This document shows, piece by piece, positions 34,068-46,300 of a stretch of DNA of 64,000 bases (the stretch's first letter is position 1; each line of letters starts with the position of its first letter). A model generated the notes under the pieces. It saw nothing but the letters and a program-made list of their open reading frames with translations. It had not been told where the DNA came from and did no database searches. Origin of the DNA: Furcasterigmium furcatum (lineage: Eukaryota; Ascomycota; Sordariomycetes; Glomerellales; Plectosphaerellaceae). The stretch spans positions 1,178,001 to 1,242,000 of the forward strand of contig BCIA01000007.1 in NCBI GenBank assembly GCA_001599815.1. Reading direction: 5' to 3'. Made by a program: the position numbers and the translations under genes.

Positions 34068-37000
34068 GATGATGATTTATAAGATCGGAGCGCGATAGAC
34101 AAGCGGCGGCTGAAGAGTCGATGTTCTGAGCAGGAGGGTAGCTGTTAGATCCCGAAGTGTCACTGGAGGCGGGAGAGTGGCGGTTTCAAACGCCGGCCAG
34201 AGGGCAAGACAAGAGATGTCGCTTCGGCGTGCTTACCAAGTGAATACGAGGATGCTGTGACGCATTCGGCTTCGAATTGAAGATGGAAGCTTCAGAGATA
34301 TTGGTGTTGAGGTAGAGCTGGGGATGAAGGTATGGCGTGTGGCCTGTCCTAGAGCATTGCGCAGCTTCAATTCAACCGAGAGAGAAATCCAGGGACGTCC
34401 AGAGACGATAGGAGATTCAAGAAGACAACAGACAAGAGCTGTCTGGAGTCGGGATGGAGGGTTTGTCGAAGAAGGGGTGGGGAGGTGATGTGATGGGAGA
34501 GGTGTCAGGGTGAGGTGGAAGTGCCAACGACGCTCGGATTGCTCCACGACGGCCAATTCGATTTTCTGCCACTGGGCAACCGCATGAGCTGGCTTCCAGA
34601 AGGGTCGGACGGACAGGTCCCCAAAGAATTTAGCGCCTCCACTCGGCCTGCTTAGCGCCACAGGGAGGGGAAGCCTGAGCCTCAGCGACCATGAGATCAC
34701 GTGAACAGGTGTGGCGGTGCTGACCAAGTGTTGGGGTTCAGCAAGGTGTGAAGAAGCAGCCCGATAGACATGGTGGTTCTCGATATCTATGGACTCCAGA
34801 TGACTACCTAGGTTCTGTACACATATTGGAGCTGGATCTGTGAGCTGGAGGATAATCCATGCTGTCATCCAGGCAGAATAGCTTCCTTCTCACATCGGAC
34901 AGCGATAATGGCAGGCCCTTAATCAGGCTCACATATGAGGCGATGAGGCGATGAGGCGATAAGGCGCCAGCCAGATCGAAAGGAAAGGACATGGCTTCAA
35001 ATCGGCTGGTGCGCTTCCCGCATGCTGTGCAAAGGGGCTCCCGATATTGTACGAATACCTTGCCTCGCTTGTCACTGATGGTGCCTGCAGGTATCCGCGT
35101 CTACGCGTCCCTCAGATGAATTGTGCCATCTATGCTCCTTGTGCCCCTTCTTCCCTTTCAAGCTCTGTTCGGCCTTGTTACTGTATGGAAAATGCGGCCG
35201 TTGTGCATCAGAGAAATCCCGGATGTGCAGCTCTCAGCCTCTCCCCCCAACAGTGCTGGGGCGTGTGCATCGTGAATGGGCCCTGCTCAGAGACCCTGAT
35301 TTTGGGCATGGCTGACGTCGAGGCGGCTTGGGTCAAAGCTCTCGGGTCTGTCTGCACGGTACTTCTGGCCACAGCTCATGGGGTTGCATTAAACGCCAAG
35401 AGGACCGGAGGCGGTGGCGGAGGGGCATGCTGAAGCTCGCTCGACGACCTGGGCAAGCTTGCTTGCTTGCTTTCTCGCTTTCATGGTCTTCACTGTCTGT
35501 GCCTGGAAAATCCCGGCTGAAGGGGTCGGGTCGATTGCTGATGCGAATCGGCCGTAAGCGGAAGGAGAGGGCCGTCGAGCCATTCCAGATGAGATGTGGA
35601 GGGTCGATGATGCCATGGAGGTGTGATTTCTTGGTCGACTTTACTTTTACCAGGCCGGCATCCCTGCCCCAGCTGTGTACAAGCACATTGTACTGTGCGA
35701 CTGTTACTCTTCAACGGTTTTGGTGAGATGCTCGGCGGCTCGGGCCTCGTTGTGGTTGATTGACCGATCTGTCGCCACAGGTGTCTCCTTGTGATGGCAT
35801 CAGGGTCGCGCGGCTCAATTCACGGCTGAAGGTGCGACAGCCCGACTGCATTGACTGCAAGACTGCCGACCGAAAAGGTAGTGGGATTTACTGCCATGGA
35901 TGATCTGCAAGCCCAGGAGGGCCGGTGGACAAGGAGCTAGCAACTTGGAAGGGGAAACGTCCGAGGCTGGAAAAAGATACGTTGCCGTTGAGGTCCACCG
36001 AAGAGCCCAACCCGGCAGAGTGGCTGATGAACACGAGCTTGAAGCTTGTTGAGCAACCCCAAACTTAGAAGATCGACCTGGTGGTGATGCCCGTGGAGGG
36101 TCAACCTGGCCGGGATCACTGCCAGGGACAGACATGCCACTGAAGCCGAACAGGATGGGCCAGAAATCGCCCGGTGATTGGCTCGCTGGACGGGGTGGGT
36201 CCTGGGTCGAAAGTGACTGGACGGGAATTGCTGGCACATGGATGTCCCGAAGGGGAAGGATGGGTAGGAACGACTTCGAACAGTAGAGAGGAAAGAACGA
36301 CCCCAAAGTGTTATTTCATCATGAGGTGTGCGCCAGGGAAGGTACGAAAATCGTAGATGAGTTCAGATGACCACCTCCATCTTCTCTCCTCGCCGGAGAC
36401 GCGTCTTGGGCTTCTTCCCGATCGATAACAACAACACCAACCCCGCCGCCATCTGACCTTCCATTCACTCAGACCTCCCCCAAACCCACCTCAACCTTCC
36501 GGCGCACGCAACACATCGCATCGCGCGAGATATCTCTACCTCTCACAGGCCCACCACATTCCTTCTTTGCATTCTTTCATCAGAAGATCCTACAGCTGGA
36601 AAAAGCAAGTCGGCCCTGCACCTGTGCGAGCGCTTGGACTGGTCACCCTCGTTTTCTCTCGACTCGACCTCAGCGCGTTGGTTTCAACTTCATCGGAAAA
36701 CCACCTGAATAACATCAACGCGCGCCCACTACCAGGGATACTGGTCACTCGGACCTGCTGATCGGACAGCTTCTAGACCGGGTTCGACACTGTCTAGGGG
36801 CTGCTCCGGCTCGTGCTAGGGCGGACAACGGTGCCATTGAGCGGCTTGAGCCTTTGCCAACTCACGGCGCATCTTCTGGGAGCCCACCCACAGCTCCCCC
36901 TCCCATTTGCCCCTCCCAGTGGGCTGGATATCAACACGCCCAGTCCCCGCTCCCCGACTGCCACAGGACGAAACATCACACGGTGCGGAGAGCCATCTGG

Positions 37001-37615
37001 CACCAAGTCACTCAACATCACCAGCAGCACCAGCTCCCGCCGGCAAGCAAGCAAGCAAGCACCCAGGACAGGAGCCACGCGCAACTTGTTTGGTGGACTG
37101 CCCTCTTCCTCTCCAGCAGCGCCCTCTTCCTTCTTCCCGCTTGATTGACTGGACTGCCCTCTCTTCTCCCCCCGAGTCAATCACGGCCCTGCCCAATTGC
37201 AACGGCGCCCACCCCGCAGCAAATCCAGTTCGAGTTCACTCGTCCCACCCGACCCGACCGTTCAACCCGCCGACAACGAGTCTCACCCTGGATCAACGCC
37301 AGCAAGTTGACCGCGCCCATCTGTCGCCGTGGCCCAGTTCCTCGCGCGCTCTCATCCACACCATCAAGACCGTTCCGGGGTCAAGGCGAAACAGCTCCAT
37401 GTCCCGGTCGTAGCCACCCCTTCAAGGAAAACCCCGCGCATTGCCGTGCGTGCAAGCAAGTCACCCACGGTTCCAGTTCCAGGGTGGACAATCATCGGCC
37501 TTTTGCGCTCGCGCGGCCACTACCAATTTTTAACCACTCCTCACACCCGCCCAAGCGCCCCATTCCTTTTCTTTGACGCCGTCTCGGGCCAGACCTGATT
37601 CATTCTGGATTCCGG
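34068..37615. promoter_or_regulatory. Long divergent intergenic region, SCP160 and STE20
   Basis: 3548 bp with no supportable gene. The ~800 bp before 37616 are C-rich and T-poor on the plus strand with several CACC/CCC runs, as expected for a long 5' leader of the kinase gene. An 8-bp tandem repeat sits at 34935-34966. Confidence 0.5.
34935..34966. repeat. 8-bp tandem repeat, four units
   Basis: Three exact copies of ATGAGGCG followed by one variant ATAAGGCG, without spacers. Confidence 0.85.
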
Positions 37616-40374
37616 ATGATGGACAATCAATCTCAACTTTCCAACGGCAACACTCGTCGCAGGCTTACCAAGAAACCCCCCTCGGGCCATTCATACACCC
37701 GTTCTTCCGGGGGTCTCGATGGTGGCATTGACGCCCAATCTCTCCAGAGCAAACGTAGCTCCACGAGTCTGAGGAGAGCTCCCAGCGCTCCACCCGCCAG
37801 ATCAATAACGACAAACGCATCCAACGGCTCGTCGCCTCGACCTCTACCCTCCGGTCAGCTCGCCAGCCCATCTCCGACCCTGGCACAAGGCCAGTTCGCC
37901 CCGTCCCATTACCAGCACTCTGCTCTCGCTCGCAGAGACCGACTCTCCGACTCGGACGAACAGCCTCCGCAAGAGTCGGACGAGTTCATCGGCGCTCCAT
38001 TCGACGGAGCCGCGATCCTCAACCGCATCGAGCAGACCAAGTCGCCCGCCGTCCAGCAGGCTGGTTTCCACCGACCTCACGCCCCCCCGCCCCTGCTCAA
38101 GGCGAACACCGACACTCGTGTCATGAGCCCTGCCCTGCGCCAATCTGCGAGCTTCACTGCGGCCGATCACGTTATGAACGAGAAGCTCCAGGCTTCGAGA
38201 ATCATGGAGAACCAGGTCACAACCCCGAAGCGGTACTCGGACGAGGCGAGGGACCAGAAAGTCGGCGTTCTCAGGAAGAAGTCGGGCTTTTCCGGGCTTG
38301 TCAGCAGCTTGGTCGGCTCCCAGAAGAAGCCGACCATCTCTGCGCCCGAGAACCCTGTGCATGTTACCCACGTTGGCTACGACAGCTCTACCGGACAGTT
38401 CACCGTCTGTCTTCTCCCGGCCTCCCTCCACTACTCTGAAACCTTGCTGACGAGCCACAGGGCCTACCCAAGGAATGGCAGCGCTTGATTAACGAGAGCG
38501 GCATCCCCGAGAAGGAGAGGCGTGAGAACCCCCAGACTATGGTCGATATCATCACCTTCTACAAGGAGACGACCGAGCGCCCGGCAGAGGACCAGGTCCT
38601 GGAAAAATTCCATGATGCCCGCGCGCCAGATTACCGGCAGTATGCCAATGCTCCTGGAGGACCGATGTCGCCAGGCACGTATCCACAGTCCAGTTATCAG
38701 GGTATGTCACCATTCAGCTCACCTACGAGTCCGCTCTTTCCAACTGTCAATCATGAAGGATCTTTCGAAAACCCGCGCCAAGCACCACCCGTTCCCGGCA
38801 GAGGGCCCGGAGCGATCAAGGATGCGAACCTGATGCCCAGCCGACCCGCACCGAGGCCGCCCGTCGCCTTCCAGAACCGGACCGCACCCGCAGCACCCCA
38901 GGCGACGAAGGATTCTGGCATCGGAATCGCCCAACCTGGCGATGACCTGCCCGCGACTGCCTACGCCGCACCCAAAGAGAATGCTCCTATGCTCCCCGAG
39001 GAGCACCGGTCACGATCCAACTCCCGAGTCAATGGCTCTTCGCCCTACGCCCCTTCAACGCCGCAGCCCCAGGGCAGCCCCTCGCCCTCCGCCGCAGCAT
39101 ACCAGCAGCAGCTTCTGCAACAGCAGCAAGAGCAAGCTCTGGCCCAGGCCCACGCTGCCATGGCCGGCCAGGTCGGACGTGCCCCCAGTAAGAGGCAGCC
39201 TCCTTCCCAGCCGCATCAGGCGCAGGGTCCTGCGACTCCCCAGCAGCCACAGTTCGCACAAGGTCAGGTACCCGGCGGCAACGGTCCCCCGGCCGCACGC
39301 AACAACAACATCGGCATTCCTGGCCAGCCCGGCTCGCGCCCCCGCCACCGGCCACGCCCCAGCAATGGCATCGACATCGTCTCTGCCCTCAAGCGTATCT
39401 GCTCTGAAGGCGACCCACGCGAGGTGTACCGAGGGTTTAACAAGATCGGGCAGGGTGCTTCAGGCGGCGTCTACACCGGTCATGAGCGCGGAACCAATCG
39501 CCTGGTGGCTATCAAGCAGATGAACCTGGAGCAACAGCCAAAGAAGGACCTCATCATCAACGAGATCCTGGTCATGAAGGAGAGCTCCCACCCCAACATT
39601 GTCAACTTCATTGACAGCTACCTCTGTGGCGGTGAGCTCTGGGTGGTCATGGAGTTTATGGAGGGCGGCAGCCTTACTGATGTTGTCACCTTCAACATGA
39701 TGACGGAGGGCCAGATCGCGTCTGTGTGTCGCGAGACGCTCAAGGGACTCCAGCACCTACACTCGAAGGGCGTTATCCACCGTGATATCAAGTCGGACAA
39801 CATTCTGCTCTCTCTGGAGGGTAACATCAAGCTGAGTAAGTTGTTAGAGGCAACATCATGGAAGATCAGTACTGACAAGACGCAGCCGATTTCGGTTTCT
39901 GTGCCACCATCAATGAGGCGCAAAACAAGCGTACCACCATGGTCGGCACTCCTTACTGGATGGCTCCCGAGGTCGTCACGAGGAAGGAGTATGGACGCAA
40001 GGTCGACATCTGGTCTCTCGGCATCATGGCCATTGAGATGATCGAGGGAGAGCCGCCATACCTGACCGAGTCACCTCTCAGGGCTCTTTGGCTCATCGCT
40101 ACCAACGGTACGCCTACCATTAAGGATGAGCGGGATCTCTCGCCGGTCTTCAAGGACTTCCTCTACTTCGCCCTCAAGGTCGACCCCGAGAAGCGAGCCA
40201 GCGCGCATGACCTGTTGCGCGTAAGTTCCCTCCATCACCGACTTGTTCTGATCTAGATCTAACATATCCAAGCATGATTTCATGAAGCAATGCGTCGACC
40301 TGGCTCAGCTGTCACCCCTTGTCCGCGCAGCTCGGGAGGCTCGACTCCAGGAGAAGGCCAGGAAGGGCCAGTAG
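37616..40374 (+). CDS. STE20: PAK-family protein kinase Ste20
   Basis: Cdc42-activated Ser/Thr kinase upstream of MAPK cascades and actin polarity. Exons 37616-38404, 38461-39835, 39886-40220 and 40273-40374 join to 866 aa. The N-terminus is disordered. The CRIB/PBD motif is at ~241-275 (ISAPENPVHVTHVGYDSSTG, then GLPKEWQRL) and is split by the first intron. A long Pro/Gln-rich linker follows. The kinase domain is at ~583-840: GQGASGGVYTG, VAIKQM, HRDIKSDN, TDFGF (restored by splicing) and GTPYWMAPE. The C-terminus has LSPLVRAAREAR, resembling the Gbeta-binding motif of Ste20. There is no PH domain, which argues against Cla4. Two ATGs in a row open the frame; either could be used. Confidence 0.94.
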
Positions 40375-42288
40375 GCCAGCTCCTTCTCTGCTTCTTCTTG
40401 GATCCCACACATCGCACCCTCGATGCCCAAGTCCTTCCGCTGATTCACGACATACTTCTTGGTCTTTGTGGTACATATCCTCCACTAGCGGCATATTGAG
40501 CAGTGCTCGACACGATTGCCGAGCCGGTAGAGACTTTTCTTGAGCATTGCTCCGGCAGGATCAGCGGCAACCATGTTTGCTCTTTGAGCGTGGAATCTTG
40601 GCAGCCTCGAACGGCTGCCCGACAGCGATGGCATTCTCTAAACAGGATGCCCTTTCCTTTCCCTTTTTTTTTGTTATCACAGCGCGCGCACATTGCACAG
40701 CCTGACCCCCATCATCTTGGCAAAGCTGCACTTGGGTCGCCAGACATTGCGTCCACGCATCTTCGTGGGCGCGGGGCGCATCGAGTCTTTGGCGCCTTGC
40801 GAGACACGGCTTTCCATTCGCGGACCTGCCTTCAACTCGCAGGAGCATCTTGTCGCACTCATCTCGAGGCACATGTCTTTCAAGAAGGAGAAAGACGACG
40901 AGAAAATGAACAAATGGCGTGGCAGACTCCATGCATGGCGGAAGTCTTTCATCCCAAGAGAGACGACAAAGGATCGCCCTTTATGAAACTCTATTTTTGC
41001 TCTCACAACACCGATGAAGGCCGGGTCGCCTTTGAAAGGGAGCCGACACATCTTTACTAAGCCAGGGAGCTGCTCGTCTGGTTTACTTTGTTTGGAATGA
41101 AAGCGGAGAGGGAAGGGGGCAAAAGCAGGAGGGAACAGCGGTACTCCTCACCCCCTACTCATTTCTTTTGCCGAGGGACGCAAAGAAGTCTTCTCCTATC
41201 GCGTTGGCTGGGGTGACTTAGAGGGTTCATCTGCCTCACCGTTTTCGGTTGAGGCGTCCCGCGAAGGGACTTGATATTCCGTCTCCTCTGGAAGAGGGTG
41301 ACTTCTGGCGCTGTAGCTAGGCAGGCAGATGGATGGAATGAGATGGCCCGTTGACTGAACACGGCCTAAAGATTAGATTTGGTGCACGCAACTGTCACTC
41401 TGTGATGCTCTCATGACATGAGTAGTTGGCTGGTATAGCAGGATCCCTGAACCCATTCGGCGCTCCAAGGCTGAAACTGGATGTCAATACCAGAAGTGGG
41501 AAGCAAAGGTGAGCCTGGCACAGCTCTGGAGACCGCAATACGAAGGTCGAAAGGGAAAGCGCAGTCCGGATCAGCCCAGACTTCAGATGAAGCGTTCCCT
41601 TCACTGCGGGGATCGAGACAGACGCTCACAGGGACTATGATACATTAACATGACGTGAATCAACTTATAGTCACTTCTCTCGACAGCTGACCGGATGCCG
41701 AGGAGTCTAGATATGTCCTATGAATCCCGTACGCCATCCAATTTCAATGTGTCTTCGTCGAGAGCAAGATACAGGGCGCCCACGTGGTAGTCTGGTCACG
41801 GGATATCGTCGAATCAAGTTGTCTCGTAGTCTAGCTGTGGAGGCCGTCCACTGCTGGATTCTTCACGCCCAACAAGAGCGCCCCTTATGTCATGATGCAC
41901 ACGGTCCTCACCAACAAACTGCGCGTGCCCGTTTCGACATCACAGCTCCAAGCAAAGGTCACGGGATGAATACCAGAGCGTGTTTTGAACTCTTCAGTTG
42001 CTATTAACCACCTCCGTTTTGGCGAGCCTCTTCTGAAGGACTCTGCCTCTCTGTATGACTCTATGGTCTAGTGTCTTGATGCAAATGCCCAAATAGCTGC
42101 GCATACCCCGCCGGAACGCCAAACTGAAAACAAAAGAACCCCGGTCTAGCTACCAAGTCTTTGGGTATAGTGGGACACAAGATACCGGGGCGCGCGTGAG
42201 ACTGAGAAAAAGTGCTGGATAAGCCATGTCGTGAGTTTCCGTTTTTCCCTCCTGGTCATGCTGGTGCTGCTCCGCTGCGGCCCGGCGC
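40375..42288. other. Convergent intergenic region
   Basis: 1914 bp between the 3' ends of STE20 and the dehydrogenase. A T-run near 40660-40675 is the only low-complexity element noticed. No gene seen. Confidence 0.5.
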
Positions 42289-43359
42289 TTAGTAGCAGGA
42301 GTAGCCGCCATCGATGAGGACGTTGGAGCCGGTCATGAAGGCGGAGGCGTCGGAGGCGAGGAAGACGCAGAGGCCGTTGAGGTCGTCGACGGCACCCAGG
42401 CGGTTCTGGGGAGTCAGGGACTTCCAGATCTGCTTCTGGGCCTCGAGGGCGGGGACACGGTTGAGGGCGGTGTCCATGTAGCCGGGAGAGATGCAGTTGA
42501 CGCGGATGTTGTACTTGGCCCACTCGGCGGCGATGGACTTGCCGAACTGGACAACACCAGCCTTGGAGGCGTTGTAGCAGGACTGCTCCTGGGGGTAGTT
42601 GACGACGGTGCCGGACATGGAGGCCACGAGGATGATGGAGCCAGGCTTGCCTGCGGCGATCATCTTCCTGCCGATGGCCTGGGACATCAGGAAGGTACCG
42701 GTCAGGTTGATGTCGATGAGGCGGCGGAACATGTTGGAGTCGTACTCCTCGGCCTTGATGTTGGAGTCGGCAATGCCGGCCGAGTTGACGAGAACGTCGG
42801 GGACGCCGTAGGTCTCGCAGACACGGTCAACGGCAGCGTTGATAGCGTTGCCGTCGCGAACATCAACCTTGTAGAAGCTGACGGGGATCCTGGTCTTGTT
42901 GTAGAGCTCAGCAGCCGCCTGGTCGCCGAGCTCCTGGTTGGCATCGAAGATGACGATGTTCTTAGCACCGGCCTCAGCGCAAGCGCGGGCCATGTAGTTG
43001 CCAAGACCACGGGCGCCGCCAGTGATGACGATGGTCTTGCCGTAGACGGTCATCTTGCGCATCATGGGGGTCATCTTCTCGAAAGCCTCGGGGCTGAGGG
43101 GGTAGACATCCTCGTTGTCGACCTGCACAGCAGCGGGCTGGTTGTTCTGCTGGCTGCGGGGAGGAACGGGGATGCTGGCGCGGGCATCCTTGGTCTGGGG
43201 CCAAGAGCTGACGGGAACCTCCTTCTCGGTGACGACCTCGGTAGCCTTCTTGTTGGCAGAGGCGGAGATGGGGCGGATGGCACGAACGGCGGAGTTGGCC
43301 GCACGAGGAGCGATAGTGGCGCGCGAGGTGACGCGGGTGAAAGAGCGGATCGCAGACAT
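42289..43359 (-). CDS. Short-chain dehydrogenase/reductase, probably mitochondrial
   Basis: Single-exon frame of 356 aa; classical SDR fold using NAD(P)H. The nucleotide motif TGGARGLG is at residues 113-120, NSAG (usually NNAG) at 192-195, and the catalytic Ser ~249, Tyr262 and Lys266 lie in SMSG and YNASK. PGYMDT follows near the C-terminus, and the protein ends in DGGYSCY. The ~100 residues before the Rossmann fold are extra: they start with an Arg/Ser/Ala-rich, acid-free segment (MSAIRSFTRVTSRATIAPRA) typical of a mitochondrial presequence. Close relatives are annotated as sugar-alcohol dehydrogenases such as D-arabinitol 2-dehydrogenase, or L-xylulose reductase-like. The substrate cannot be fixed from sequence alone. 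Confidence 0.92.
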   Translation of the reverse strand: MSAIRSFTRVTSRATIAPRAANSAVRAIRPISASANKKATEVVTEKEVPVSSWPQTKDARASIPVPPRSQQNNQPAAVQVDNEDVYPLSPEAFEKMTPMMRKMTVYGKTIVITGGARGLGNYMARACAEAGAKNIVIFDANQELGDQAAAELYNKTRIPVSFYKVDVRDGNAINAAVDRVCETYGVPDVLVNSAGIADSNIKAEEYDSNMFRRLIDINLTGTFLMSQAIGRKMIAAGKPGSIILVASMSGTVVNYPQEQSCYNASKAGVVQFGKSIAAEWAKYNIRVNCISPGYMDTALNRVPALEAQKQIWKSLTPQNRLGAVDDLNGLCVFLASDASAFMTGSNVLIDGGYSCY

Positions 43360-46300
43360 TATGTGGGATGCCGTGGGGGTGTGCGGGAGAGGACCGGGGG
43401 GCGTTGGTGTTAGAGCGGGAGGGGGACGCCGATTTAAAGCGTTGAGAGTGAGAGCCCGGGGGCAAGTAGGACGGGTGAATGCCTTGGGAGCAAAAAAACT
43501 GGTTGTTGTTCAGCTGGTGGTGGAAAGAAAGAATTCCACGTCAAAGAACGGCAGGAGCGTCGCTGAAGGATATTTGTAGTGACAAAGTATCCCAAAGATG
43601 GCGAAGGGTCTGGGCTCGGGCGAAAATCTGCAGTTGCGGCAAGTGGGTTTGGTTGTTTGGTGCGGCTTCGCCGGTAAGTGACTGAGTCGGGGCCGGGGTC
43701 TTTGGACGGCAGTGCAGAGGCTGAATTGGAGGGTCGCAGAAGTACGAGTACCGGGGGTACTTGGGATCGGCGAAGAGGTGATGGAGGGTGTTTAAGTACG
43801 CGGAGATACTGGGCCGGTGCTGGTTCCTAGATCGGCGCGTCGCAGTGACAGAAGTTGATGCTCCTCAATAACGAGTTCAGCGTGACTTGAAAAGGGGCGA
43901 TGCGTGGAATGCCCGCGTGATGTCGAACTTGAGGCTTAATGCGGCCTCAAGGAGTTGATTCGCGATAGAATGAGGTGGCAGTTGTGGTACTTTTCAGAAA
44001 CTCAGATGATCTGATTCACGAGGAAAAGCTGTTTGCTGTGTGGCGTCTGGACTGGACTGGGCCGTTTTCGGGGGGAGCTGAGGCTGGAGGTGGTGTCTGG
44101 AATGTGATGGCCAACAGGGCTGCTTCGAGAAGGCAGATCTCCGTGAGGAATGTTGATGAGGGTTGGTTGGAGAGGAGCGGGTAAGAGACGTTTGAAGAGC
44201 GTTGGATGAAGAAGAGAGTTGAGTAGGGAGGATAGAAAGAAGTCAGAGAGGCAAGTCGAGGTAGGTTGGACGCCTTCCACCCTTTTTATGTTGGGACCCT
44301 GAGCAAAAGTCTTACCTCCTTCCTCCCCTTGCTCGTTCAGCTTCAGCTCAACCTTGTTGACAGACGGTAGCTTGGGGACCCTCCGAGGTCACGGTGGACA
44401 CGGATGGAACGGTTGGCAGGTTCCAGGTACCAAACATTGCCATGATGGACTCGTAGGAGCACGGGGTAGAGACGAGTCTAGCACCGACGGTGAGCGCGGA
44501 CCGTCCTCGTACCGTAATCCTGGTAACCTGGCTGGCAATTGCTTGATTGAGACATCAGGGTGGGCAGCGTGGGTTCCGGGTGGGCATTGCCCCTCGGCAC
44601 CGCCAGAGCCTGTGTTGCAAGCTGTCCTCCTCCCGCCTGCCGCCCTCGCGCGAGAGACCGTGTGTGCGGGTCGCGGGATGTTCAAGGCTGGCGTGCAGCT
44701 TGCCCCAGTGATGATCCAACGTGCTCCAGCATGCCGTCACCTGAGATCCGTAGGATGGATCTCGGATCCTCCCCCAAGGCTCTTGGTGCGGACGGCGCCT
44801 GATCCTCTGACTGCCAGATAAGACCCAATGCCCACAACATACATCACCGGTGCCACTTGACGGCAGCGGTTTGGTATGTGTGCGTCTGAATCCAGGGAAA
44901 AAACTTTTCGAGCGTGGGTGGTCAGACCATGGATCGCAAGCAGCCTGGCTGGCTGACTGACTGGCTGGCGAGCTGGCTTGCATTCCCGCCTCCTGAGAGC
45001 GCCCCCATCCCCTGAGGAGCTGCCGGGTTGGGGGGTGCCACAGGATAATTCCCGAGACACACGGATTCTCCAAATCCAGGCACGCACGCCATCCTTGTCC
45101 CTTGGTACCCGAGTACGTACCGTCATGGATGATGGGGTGCAGCGTCCAGGAACGGTGGGTGGAGAGTCATGAAAACAACTGCCAAGCACCCACAGTCTTC
45201 CAGAAAACACCAAGCCAAGGGTCCAGCAGCCCCAGAATAAAAAGAAAAGCGAAGGGACACCGTCTTTATCAATCTCTTCTTGGTGTCCGCCATGTCGTTT
45301 CCAGAGCCCACATCAAGTGATGGGTTTGCATAGCGCAACCCACCAGCGGCCTGCGGAGGATCTTTGCTTGTGGCTGCAGGTTTTTCTTGTTTCATCGGGA
45401 GGCGACAGTAACTCGTGCCCATGGCATTCATGATTGTAAAGGATGCAGAGTTGCCTTCTTGCCTTCGTATCAGGGCCTCGCTGATCCCCGCCCTCGTCCT
45501 TTTGTTGTCACAGACAAGGCGATGCCTGCGAGCTTGGGCATCTCTTCTGATGGGACCAACGGGCCGTCTGGGGTAGCTTGCCCGCTCCCGGGCCTGGGGC
45601 AACTTTCCCCGGAGCTTGTGGTGCAAGTATCACCGGTCGAAATGCAACTGAGCAAGGACCCAGGCCAGGGACCGCCGCCGCCGTCAGGCCATCTGAGACG
45701 ACGAGGATCGTGAGGTGCTTGGGTGCGTGTGTGTGTTCGACTGGCTTGGGGCAGCCGAAAGCGGTGGGCCAGGCCATTCCACAGAAGCTTGTCCCGTTGC
45801 GCGCGACAAGGGCATCCGCCTTAGCGGCCGGGTTTCGCTTCCTAAATTTGGGGGCATGCCTGCTGCAGCTTCTAGCGCTTCGGCATGCCCCGATGCGACG
45901 GTCATGCTCCCAGCGCCAAGGGACTGCCCAGGTTTGCCAGGGTCGCATCCCATGTCAGGGTCCGGGGATCAGCGGTCGAGCTTTGCCACGAGTGGGGGTC
46001 GAGATGAGATTTCCTGCCGGCGCCCCGTGTTTGTCGGTCAAGCTAGAATCCCGTTCGTTCGCCCCCGTTGATCACCTCACGCGTAAGATGTGGTCCACGT
46101 GTGCAAGCTTGACTGCCGCAAGAGCCGTCCACCGTCCAGAGCGGTGCGAAACGTCTTGTCGTGCATCGCGTTTGCCGACAGGCGGTGGGGGGGAGGGGAA
46201 GCGCAGAATTCTTCGAGACGCAGCGGCCTCGGTGCAGGTCACGATCGGGACTGCATGTATGTCATAATGTGTCCCTGGGCCCCGTTGCGTTGCTGGTCGA

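Noticed and set aside
45578..46267. 229-codon open frame on the plus strand
   Set aside because: No domain, irregular composition with scattered cysteines and arginines, and overlapping open frames on the other strand; it looks like a chance frame in GC-rich DNA.
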